Shown in pieces: positions 55,450 to 64,000 of a DNA stretch of 64,000 bases (the first letter of the stretch is position 1; every line of letters starts with the position of its first letter). Source of the stretch: Primulina eburnea (lineage: Eukaryota; Streptophyta; Magnoliopsida; Lamiales; Gesneriaceae); NCBI RefSeq assembly GCF_022965805.1, contig NC_133101.1, positions 22,964,868 to 23,028,867 on the forward strand. Direction: 5' to 3'. The notes below the pieces were generated by a model that saw only the letters and a program-made list of their open reading frames with translations, ran no database searches and was not told the DNA's origin. Position numbers and translations under genes: made by a program.

Positions 55450-55657
55450 AGAAACTGATATCATTTGACAAGTTATTTTATGATTCAGTTATGCTAAAGA
55501 ATTAGATGAAGAATTAATCAAGCTATTATTATCAACTGATATCATTTCCTCAGACTTCTATATTATCTACAAGAAACCCAGATATTCTATGATTCAGTTG
55601 CGTAATATATTATCAACAAAGAGCTGAGTTAAATCTCTTGGTTTTGTCAAACACCAT
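55450..55657 (+). other. Copia-B 3' non-coding region
   Basis: AT-rich DNA between the long ORF and the polypurine tract, containing CATTATCAACTGATATCA-like phrases. No gene. Confidence 0.6.
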
Positions 55658-55669
55658 AAAGGGGGAAAT
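55658..55669 (+). other. Copia-B polypurine tract
   Basis: AAAGGGGGAAAT directly before the 3' LTR. Confidence 0.88.
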
Positions 55670-56646
55670 TGTTGGAAACTAAATTCTGGAGTTTGACAAA
55701 ACACAAATCAAACGATCAAATCAACTAATACATGAAAGCAAATTCGGCAGCTGGACATTCAACTGAAATCAGTTGACACAAACTGATCAGTTGAGAACAG
55801 ATCAGTTTAAACATTCAGCCGAAAACATTAAAGCTTCTCAACTGAAGATACCTCGGGAAAGATCATTCAACAGACAAAAAGACATATCAGACAGCAACGG
55901 AATATGGAAAGCCGCACTGCATAGAACAACGTATTTCGGCTATTGAGGTTAATACGCCGTCGTACAATAAATGATGAAGCGGCAATCGAGAACATTGTCC
56001 AAGAAATGATAAGGTGGCAATCAACGGATACGAGAATTCAAAATTACCGTTGAAAGATAAGTCTATAAATATGACTAAAGAGCAGTTGACAAGTGACACG
56101 ATTGACCAATCTCAAACTTGCCATTACTCCGTCAAAATCTCAGCTCACACTTATCAGATCTACTCGTAGCAATCAAGGCTACTCATTGAGCAAACTAGCA
56201 CTCTGAAATATTGATAATTCGATAAGTGCTAAGTTCAGTTACTTACAGAGATCATTGTATTATACTAAGAGTTTCAGTTCAGGCAATAGATAAGTCCTAA
56301 CTGAAGTGGGTCTGTACAAGCGTTGTACTCGATCAAAGTCTTTTAGTGAATATCCTATCCTTGTGATAGAAGGGGTGACGTAGGAGTTATTCAATTCTCC
56401 GAACATCCAGAAACATATTGTGTTATCTTTACTTCAGCTTTTTATTTCCAGTTAGATATTCTATCTTTCAATCAGTTTATCTTCCGCAACTGCTTATTCA
56501 GTTTAACTGATTGATATTGACCGACGGGATACTTAGTTCAGTTGTAACAAAACTGAACTACCTTTTTCGAAAAACATTTAAATTCCTAGAAGTGTTTATT
56601 CAACCCCCCCTTCTAAACACTCCTTAGTCAATAACCGATCCTAACA
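55670..56646 (+). repeat. Copia-B 3' LTR (977 bp)
   Basis: Nearly identical to the 5' LTR; shorter mainly because the C run near the end is 7 bases instead of a 17-base C-rich tract. TATA box at 56064-56071. Confidence 0.93.
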
Positions 56647-56651
56647 AGTTT

Positions 56652-56943
56652 GCATAAAATGGGCATTCAGAAATAAACTGAACGAAGATTATTCAGTTGC
56701 ACGCAAAAAAACAAGATTGGTAGAAAAAAGATATAGGCAGGAAGATGGAATTGACTATCATGAAACATATGCACTAGTTGCAAGATTTGAAGAAATCAAA
56801 TGTTCCTTGCTTATGCATCATTCAAGAACTTCAAGGTCTATCAAATGGATGTAAAAAGTGCATTTCTGAATGGTCAATTGCAAGAAGAAGTGTATGTTGA
56901 ACAAAATCCATGTTTTATCAATAACTCTTTTCCTAATCATGTA
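56652..56943 (+). pseudogene. pol: Copia-A reverse-transcriptase fragment
   Basis: Resumes Copia-A after the AGTTT duplication: W-A-F-R-N-K-L-N-E-D and R-L-V-x-x-x-Y-R-Q-E-D-G-I-D-Y, then after a shift [20 protein letters not shown]. It is interrupted by Copia-C at 56943. Confidence 0.88.
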
Positions 56944-57995
56944 TGAAAGGATCGGTTACAAAGATGATATGTGTTTAGAAAGGGGGGGAGGGGGGTTTGA
57001 ATAAACACTCACTGATTTTGTATCTTTTCGAATAATGGGTACAGTTTTGCTACAAACTGACACTCGGTATCTCGTCAGTCGATAACAATCAGTTCAACTG
57101 AAATATAGTTGCGGAAGTGAACTGACTGAAAGATAGAATAACTCAAAGTAACTGAATATGAAAAACACGCGATATGTTTCTGGATGTTCGAAGAATAAAA
57201 TAACTCCTATGTCACCCTTTCTATCACAAGGATAGGATTTTCACTAAAATACTTTGATCAAATACACACGTTCTACTGACCCACTTCAGTTTGGACTTAA
57301 CAGTTTGGACTTAACACTGCCAAACTGAAACTCTTAGTTAACAAAACTTTTACGGTATAACATAACTGAATGAATCTTGACAAAGATCTCAAAGTGCTAA
57401 TAAGCTCATAAGGTAGCCTTGATTGCTACTGATAAATCTGATAAGAGTGAGCTTTTATATCTGAATGTGAGTTGTGATTTTAGCAGAATAATAGCAAGCT
57501 TGAATAGAATAGTAGTTCGCGTGATTATCTTCTCAACTGTCCTCTTCACCTATTTTTAGGCTTCCCTCTCAACGGTAATATTAAATATCATTTGAATCTT
57601 TATATCTGTTGATTGCCACGTCGATATCTTCTGACATTCGTACACTGGAATCTCTGAAATGCGGCGTCCCACTACTAGTTGCAGTCTGTAGTACTATTTG
57701 TCGTTTGTCGTTCTCAACAGATGACATGTACAGCTAAGGGATCAGCTGAAAGGTACATTGCTGGAAAACTCATAACTGATTTGTTTCAACTGATCAGTTC
57801 CCAACTTATTAGTAAGTTATAATGCTGCTTCAGCTGATGACGTTTATAATTTATAGCTGGTACACATTAATCTTCAGATAGTGGCAATAGATCAGTTAGC
57901 TCGTTGTTCGTTGCTTCATTTCCTTTGATCAGTTATACAAATACGTTTCTAAGCTTAATTTAGTTTGTCAAATCACTGAAATTTAGTTTCCAACA
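56944..57995 (-). repeat. Copia-C 3' LTR (about 1,052 bp)
   Basis: Plus strand starts TGAAAGGATCGGTTAC and ends TAGTTTCCAACA; coding sense starts TGTTGGAAACTAAATTTC. Related to the Copia-A and Copia-B LTRs. Rich in AACTG/CAGTT motifs. Confidence 0.88.
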
Positions 57996-58011
57996 ATTTC
58001 CTCCTTTTTGG
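57996..58011 (-). other. Copia-C polypurine tract
   Basis: Coding-sense AAAAAGGAGGAAATT next to the LTR. Confidence 0.82.
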
Positions 58012-58166
58012 TGATTGACGAAACTCATAATGTAATAAACTGATCTTTTGAATAAAGAATTTTTGTAGATAAAATAATTTCTAGTACATATTCGTACAAA
58101 GAAAACCAATAATCTTCGAGTAATAACTGATAAAAGAATGTCTCTTCTCCTCAGCTGTATCCTCTC

Positions 58167-60826
58167 TTATTGTTTCATTGACCTAGCTACTTCCCCCCTT
58201 TTGTCAAGCACATCGACCTTGAGAGAAAGAATCCTAACATCAGCTGCAATGTCTTTGACAGCAGTCAATACAGTAGTCTGCAGCAAATCGATCTTCTTTG
58301 AAACTGATAGTTCCATGGATTCAACTCTCTTGCTTATTGAGTCTTGAGTAACAGAGAGACTTTCAGTTATGCCTCTGTTCTTCTTGAGATCATCGATTGC
58401 AAAGGTGATGGAAGTCACAGCTGTTTGAATAGATTTCAGTTTATCTGAATTAAATTAACTGGAGGAGTTCAACTTCAGAGAATGAGAAAGTTGTGTGTTC
58501 TGAATCTGTTTTAGTTCTTTATAATTTTGGACATGTTGAGTTGTATGTCTTGAATTTCTTCAAGGACCAAATCCATGTCTGAAGATGGAGGAGGTGATAC
58601 GGGTCCAGACGGCTGTGGTTCCTGTTCCTTGGATGATTGATCAAATATCACTAAAGTTCGGTCAGAAACCTCTGTAACCTCCTGTGTCAGCTCTGGCACA
58701 TCTTCCATATTTACTTCTTGTTGGACTGGAGGGGAAGAAGATAGAATAGGATCAGTAGATGAACTACCCTGCTGATCCAGTTGCGCATCTGCTGTAGTTT
58801 CAGTTGGCGGGTCAGTGATTGATGGTTCTGACTGTTGGTCAACTGAATCTGTCTGTGGTTCTTCAACATGCAACTGAGCTTCCTCAGTGATAATATTTTC
58901 TTCAGTTGGGTCAAATTCTGATTGAATGAGCACATCAGTTTGAACCTCTTCTTCAGCAGAGACAGAGATAAGAAATTCAGTAACTGCCTGATCAGTTGGG
59001 ATATCAACTGATTCTGTTGAAGGCGCATTTTCTTGAAATTATTCTACCACTGACTGAATGATTTCATCAATATTAGCAAGTGTCAAGTCAGCTTCTGAAT
59101 ATATTTGATGATCAGCAGCAGTAGATTGAGGCATATCCTGAACTGGCTCTTCAATTGTAGCAGCAGCTTGTTCAGGAGATGGCTCTTTGAGTTGAGAAGG
59201 CGAATCATCTTCTTCGTCTTCCGAAGTGCCTTCATGATTAACCAGTTCTTGATCCATCTCCCAAAATTTTATCAGGGATTGCAGAGCCATAAGATCATTT
59301 TCCAGCTGCGTGAGCAAAGCTCGATCATTGTAGGCTGTTGGACTTGTGGGAATATAGTTGGCTTGCAATTTTGCAATCAGTTGTCCCAACTTCTTGGCTT
59401 TGATTTGATCAAATAAATAAGTCTTCCGCCCCAAAGCCTGAATTATTGTGGCAGCCTTGACCATTCTTAGAACAGTTGCCTCCAGCTTGATAAATGTGTT
59501 AAGCTTTGACTTCTTCTTCAGTTGCTTGGCAAAAGTATGTGTTCTAAACCTCGTCCAGGCTTCAAAAATTTTCATCTTCGATGCAGAAAAGGCATGACCT
59601 ATTCCCATATGAGGTCAATATGAGTTTGAATGGCATTTGAGGGCCTTAGCTCTTCGATCATCTTGCCCTTTCCTTTCTCATCAGTAAGAATATGTGGAAT
59701 GCTCAGTCCAGAGTGAGTAGCATCCACTCTTTCCTGAATAACGATTCCCTTGGGTCGAGCAGGAGCAAGAATTGAAGGTCGTGTGATTTGGATCAAGGGA
59801 ACTGAAGCTTTTGCTGATTTATTCTTCTCATCAGCAGGAATTGCTTTCAAAGGAACAGCCTGAATGGGCTGTTGAGCATCTGAGGGTTTTAGTCTTTCAT
59901 CAAGGATAAAAGTCAACAAAGCCACTGGCTTTGTCTTCTGAGTTCTTTGCTTCTTGGTGATCAGCTGAAAGGGTGTTTCCTCAGAATCTGATCCACTGAC
60001 GATCAGTTTCCTCTTTGCAGATTTCATTTGAGCCAGAGACTTAGCCCTTTTAACTGATTTGGGAGCAGCCTGCTGAATCCCAATCTCCTTCTTGATCTTT
60101 ATAACTGATCAGGAGAGATGTCCAGTTTAGTCTTCGGTTGCTGAACATTTTTGGCATTGAAAACCTTGAACTTAGATGTCCTCTCTGAATCATCAGCCAC
60201 CAACCCTTTGAATTTCAGCAAGTAGCTCAGTTGAACAGCAAATCCCTTGGACTGCTTGGTGGACTGAAGCATATTATATAAAATATTGAAAATAAGACGC
60301 TTCCAGTTGAGTCTTCGTTCAGCCATGATGACAAAGATGGCTTGAAATTTCTCCAACGTAAGGGCAGCAAAGGATCCTGCCTTCGCCAACAGCCCTTTGG
60401 CCACAATATCGGCCAGCAACTGAACTTCATGCTTTAGTTCTTTCTTTGGATCGGAAAACTTGATTTTCCGTCCATCGGAGAGGAGGGTTTGCATCTCTTC
60501 AATGTCAGATGCTTTCACCTCAGCAAGATTTGCCATACCATCAGAAGGCAGCAAGAATAACTCTCCAAAGGAATCTTCAGAAATGGTCAGCAACTGACCA
60601 TTGATAGTAGAAATGATGTTTTCATCAGTGGTGATCTTTCTAGTGGAGTAAAATTCTTGAAGTTCCTTTGGGTAAATCTCTTGAGACGATTGCCCCAAAA
60701 ACATTCTTAGTCCTGCTGATTCGAGCTTTAGAAATACGTTTTTGATATTGGCTTCTCCAACTATTAGGACTGATCAAAGTTGATCGCCATTGCATTCAAC
60801 ATATATGCGGGAATTTGATTTGTCAT
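58167..60826 (-). pseudogene. Long third ORF of Copia-C, broken
   Basis: Homologue of the 52861-55449 ORF of Copia-B, starting at ATG 60826 (M-T-N-Q-I-P-A-Y-M-L-N-A-M-A-I-N-F). A frameshift after about 18 codons, a shift near 60100-60030, a stop near 59600, shifts near 59040, and others around 58510-58420 split it into five pieces. Conserved parts include N-G-Q-L-L-T-I-S-E-D-S-F-G-E-L-F-L-L-P, the W-E-M-D-Q-E-L section and the C-terminal coiled-coil-like part (58418-58167), which reads through the site where Copia-B has its stop. Not functional. Confidence 0.85.
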
Positions 60827-61384
60827 TTGTCGTGAATGATTTCCCGCGAAAAAGAAGGCTTGATTTTACTTTTGCTCTGAGAATTTGTTGTAAGCGTAAG
60901 GAAGAAGAAATGAAATGGAGCGGGTAAAGTACTAATGTACGTGACTGTTCGAATTATTGGACACATGTCAGTCCACAAAATTTTGAATTCAAAAATGTGT
61001 GTATATGTGCTGCAATTGTGTTAAGAATACGTGGATTAAAGGGGTCCACGTTTCAACTTGTCATGTGTTGAGAGATAGCATTTAATTCTTGATAATCAGT
61101 CACGTCTCTTGATTTGTAATATAGCAATGGTTAATTTGTTAACTTACGTGAGAAGATTAGTGAAATCATCAGCTGAACGATCAGTTGTAAAACTTTCTCA
61201 TTTCAGTTGAAGATTTATTAATTGATGTCTTCTCAGTTAACTTGTTAAACCAATATTCCCACTTAATAAATGCATAAAAGCAATTACGAGAACTTTAAGC
61301 GAGATGAATTAAATAAAATCTTATGCTTAGAAGGTTAATAGTCTTCCGTATTGACTTATCCTTTCATCTTCCTTAACCCTAGGC
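60827..61384. promoter_or_regulatory. Divergent spacer of Copia-C between long ORF and antisense ORF
   Basis: Counterpart of 52314-52860. The block 60895-61020 aligns with the Copia-B block; the G-box is GACACATGTC here (60960-60969), one base off the palindrome. Confidence 0.55.
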
Positions 61385-61392
61385 TATAAATA
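61385..61392 (+). promoter_or_regulatory. TATA box of the Copia-C antisense ORF
   Basis: TATAAATA, 54 bp before the ATG at 61446, in a context shared with Copia-B for at least 13 bases. Confidence 0.7.
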
Positions 61393-61445
61393 AGAGTAGC
61401 TCAGTTAGTTTCAAACATAACAGCAAATAATATTCAGCAGCTAAA

Positions 61446-61865
61446 ATGGCAGGTGCAAGTAGTTCAAAAGCTCCAGACATGGATGAAGATTTCATGAGCG
61501 CAGCTCTGGAGAAACGAAAAATTGAGATGGAAGATGAAGTATTTCATCAAATTCTTCGCTACTGGGAAGAGCTGCAGGGACTCCAGTTTCTTTGGGAGAA
61601 TGAGATGGCTACCACCCCCATTCGGGTGGAAAAACTGGAGAAATACCGGGAGCGCTTGCACGTAGCTCATACGATGTACATTTTCGAGCAAGACAATATC
61701 TACCAACTGATGCTCTACAAGGAAAGGAGTATCCTATAGCTCATAGCTGAGTCCGACAGCTTCCTCAAGACTTCCACCGGAGATATAAGACAATGGATGG
61801 CTAAGTGGAGAGATTTTGTTCTCGAGGAATTGTACGATGTAATTCGCACCAATTTCTTCAAGTAA
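61446..61865 (+). pseudogene. Antisense ORF of Copia-C (aORF), one stop
   Basis: On the plus strand, opposite to Copia-C. 140 codons from ATG 61446 to TAA 61863-61865 with one TAG at 61737-61739. Same plan as the two Copia-B antisense ORFs: serine-rich start (M-A-G-A-S-S-S), E-D-E-V-F-H, Y-W-E-E-L-Q-G-L-Q-F-L-W helix, basic turn, Y-Q-L-M-L-Y-K-E helix, and a last helix with Q-W-M-A-K-W. Length (139 codons before stop) matches aORF-1 (140) and aORF-2 (130). It lies between pol and the long ORF exactly as in Copia-B. Function unknown. Confidence 0.75.
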
Positions 61866-61982
61866 ATAAAATGATATATCAGTTTATTTTTGCCTTTTAT
61901 TTTTTGATATCAGTTGAATTTCAAACACTTGAAAGACTAACTGAATGAACAGTAATTGACAATAGAACAACATCAAAACTGA

Positions 61983-64000
61983 TTAGGATAAATCAATTAA
62001 TCCAAGTATATTGCGAAAATGAGAAAACATAGTCTCGGGAAATGGTTTGGTGAAGATATCAGCTGCTTGCTGTTCAGTTGAGACGTATTCCAGTATGATG
62101 TTTATCTTCAAGGCATGATCTCTGATGAAGTGATGCCTGACATCTATATGCTTGGTCCTGGAGTTAAGAACTGGATTGTAGGTAATAGCAATACTACTTG
62201 TATTATCACAGAATATGGGCGATTCTTTAGCATAAACTTCATATCTCTCAATTGTTGCTGAACCCAGAGCAGTTGAGCACAGTATCTTCCAACAGCAAGG
62301 TATTTTGCTTCAGTTGTGGAAGTTGCTATGTATGTTTGCTTCTTGCTGAACCAAGAGATCAGTCTGTCACCTAGAAACTGACATGAACCACTTGTACTTT
62401 TACGATAAAGCTTACATCCTGCATAATCTGCATCTGAATATCCAACTAAATTGAAAGATGAGTCCTTAGAATACCATAACCCAACATTTTGTGTGCCCTT
62501 AAGATATTTTAAAATACGCTTGGCAGCTGAAAAATGTGATTGCATAGGATTTGCTTGAAATCTGGCACACATACAGACAGCAAATACAATATCAGGACGA
62601 CTAGCAGTTAGGTATAATAATGAACCTATTAAACCTCTGTAAAGTGTCTTCTCGACTGATATTCTCCTTTGATCAATGTCCAGTTTTACTGATGAGCTCA
62701 TGGGATTACTTGCAGCTGAACACGATTCCATGCCAAATTTCTTCAGCAATTTCTTCGTGTATTTAGTTTGACTGATGAAAGTGCCTGCCTCCAGTTGCTT
62801 CACTTGTAGTCCAAGAAAGAATGTCAATTCACCCATCATGCTCATTTCAAATTTCTCCTGCATCAACTTAACAATTTTCTCGCATAATTTGGGGTTAGTT
62901 GACCCAAATATGATGTCATCAACATATATTTGAACAAGTAAGATGTGATCATTCTTTGAAAATTTGAACAATGTTTTATCAACTGATCCAACAGAAAAAT
63001 CGTGATCAGTTAGAAATTTTGAAAGAGTTTCATACCAAGCTCTTGGAGCTTGTTTAAGACCATACAAGGCTTTGTTCAAATGGTAGACATGATCAGGGAA
63101 GTGATGATTGACAAAACCTGGAGGTTGTTCAACGTAGACTTCCTCTTGCAATTGGCCATTTAGGAATGCACTTTTTACATCCATCTGGTAGATTTTGAAA
63201 TTTTTGAATGATGCGTAGGCAAGGAATATACTGATAGCTTCAAGTCTTGCAACTGGTGCATATGTTTCATCATAATCAATTCCTTCTTCTTGCCTATATC
63301 CTTGTGCTACCAGTCTCGCATTGTTGCGCACAACTGAACCACTTCGTTCAGTTTATTCATGTACACCCATTTTTTATCTATAACAGTTTTTTAGATTGGT
63401 CTTGGAACTAGGTTCCAGACATTGTCATGGATAAACTGATTCAGCTCTTCTTGCATTGCATTTGTCCAGTTTGGATCAGCAATAGCTTCATCAGTTTTCT
63501 TCGGTTCCAATTGCGATACAAAAGCTGAATAAATAAATAAATTGAGCATTTGATTTCTTGTTCTTACGGGGTCAGATGGATTACCTATCACCAATTCTGG
63601 AGGATGTGATTTCTTCCATCTGAGTTCAGCGTTAGTTACTTCTGTATTAGCAATTTCTTCAGTAGGTGACTGAGTGTTTTCAGTTGGTAACTGAATATCA
63701 TTTCTTTGCTATTTCAACTGATTTTCAAGAACTACTTCCTGTTCAACTAATTGATCTACAATTTCAGGTTCTGGTGTTTGAAGGATGTTACGATAGATAT
63801 GATTTTCTTCTTCATAATCATCATCCAAAATGATATTTGTAAATCTATCAACTAGCTCAACTGGATCAGTTGGCTTATCAGTTATTACAGTTTCATCGAA
63901 AACAACATGTATAGACTCTTCAACATTTAGAGTGCTCTTGTTAAAGACTCTATAAGCCTTGCTAACTGAAGAATATCCTAAAAATATCCCCTCTGCAGAT
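61983..64000 (-). pseudogene. pol: Copia-C pol: integrase C-terminal part, reverse transcriptase, RNase H
   Basis: Coding sense from 64000: the G-I-F-L-G-Y-S-S integrase tail, the [14 protein letters not shown] signature (near 63595), then [21 protein letters not shown] of reverse transcriptase, S-D-A-D-Y-A-G and T-T-E-A-K-Y of RNase H (a lysine replaces the usual glutamate), ending after N-I-L-G-L-I-D-L-S. Lesions: a stop near 63708, a stop near 63390, a two-base deletion near 63345 and a frameshift near 62245 that loses the frame before C-D-N. Inactive. Confidence 0.9.

Larger units (their letters stand above)
44718..56646 (+). mobile_element. Copia-B: young SIRE-like copia element with antisense ORFs and an envelope-position ORF
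   Basis: 11.9 kb, flanked by AGTTT (44713-44717 and 56647-56651). LTRs (988 and 977 bp) are nearly identical; the visible differences are a shorter C run, one T and a few substitutions. Order: LTR, primer-binding site, gag, pol (protease, integrase, reverse transcriptase, RNase H), two antisense ORFs, non-coding spacer, long sense ORF, polypurine tract, LTR. Length and the long ORF after pol are characteristic of the SIRE (Maximus) lineage. A few point lesions in pol and one in the last ORF show this copy itself is inactive, despite its youth. Confidence 0.95.
31959..56943 (+). mobile_element. Copia-A: old SIRE-like copia element, broken by three insertions
   Basis: Its pieces in order are: LTR (31959-32938), gag (32998-34967), protease start (34964-35286), integrase (43209-44717) and the start of reverse transcriptase (56652-56943). 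They fit together at the target duplications of Ty3-B (GTTAG) and Copia-B (AGTTT). Copia-C interrupts it at 56943 and the remainder lies outside the window. Many stops and shifts show it is the oldest of the three copia elements. Only the listed pieces belong to it; the rest of the span is inserted DNA. Confidence 0.88.
56944..64000 (-). mobile_element. Copia-C: SIRE-like copia element in reverse orientation, incomplete in window
   Basis: In coding sense (right to left): end of integrase, reverse transcriptase-RNase H, a region holding one antisense ORF (plus strand), spacer, long third ORF, polypurine tract and 3' LTR (57995-56944). Same order as Copia-B but more decayed, with several frameshifts and stops. 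It is inserted into Copia-A reverse transcriptase after ATGTA. Its gag, protease and 5' LTR lie beyond the window. Confidence 0.92.

Overview
This is nuclear DNA of a flowering plant, almost certainly a eudicot. Evidence is an intron-containing PUF/Pumilio gene of plant type, AT-rich intergenic DNA with MITEs, three hAT transposons with plant-type transposases, and a dense nest of Ty3 and SIRE-like Ty1/copia LTR retrotransposons primed by initiator-tRNA-Met. The MITE family that begins with a TTGTGTGAGACGG-type end recalls elements I associate with Lamiales, but that is only a weak hint.

Layout. 1-5040: gene-poor DNA holding a decayed plant-mobile-domain fragment, a 123-bp tandem duplication ending in a 97-bp palindrome, and at least two MITEs. 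5040-9720: the only clear host gene, a five-exon Pumilio-family RNA-binding protein (plus strand, about 788 aa, eight PUF repeats at the C-terminus). 10993-16538: a decayed hAT element (minus) with a 918-bp second hAT inside it (perfect 8-bp target duplication TTCTAATT). 17879-20406: a third hAT with a DUF659-type transposase (minus), cut off by a young chromodomain Ty3 element (Ty3-C, 20407-26869, minus), whose 5' LTR is fused to an inverted copy of itself (26870-27368). 27369-30392: truncated Ty3-D (minus). 30393-31958: remnant of Ty3-E (plus).

From 31959 to the end everything lies in an old SIRE-like copia element (Copia-A, plus), broken by three insertions: Ty3-B (35287-43208, target duplication GTTAG), Copia-B (44718-56646, target duplication AGTTT, about 11.9 kb, recent), and Copia-C (56944 to beyond the window, opposite orientation).

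How the parts work together. Copia-B and Copia-C share a layout: gag, pol, then an antisense reading frame of 130-140 codons with its own TATA box, then a conserved non-coding spacer, then a long sense ORF in the SIRE envelope-like position, then polypurine tract and LTR. Copia-B carries two related antisense frames. This antisense cassette is the most interesting candidate here: three homologous copies keep length, start context and a TATA motif about 50-65 bp upstream. The second striking pattern is that three different Ty3 families each carry, at the same place in the early U3 of the LTR, an array of a different CpG-rich (near-)palindromic motif. No tRNA, rRNA or CRISPR feature was recognised. 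All counts and alignments were made by eye.
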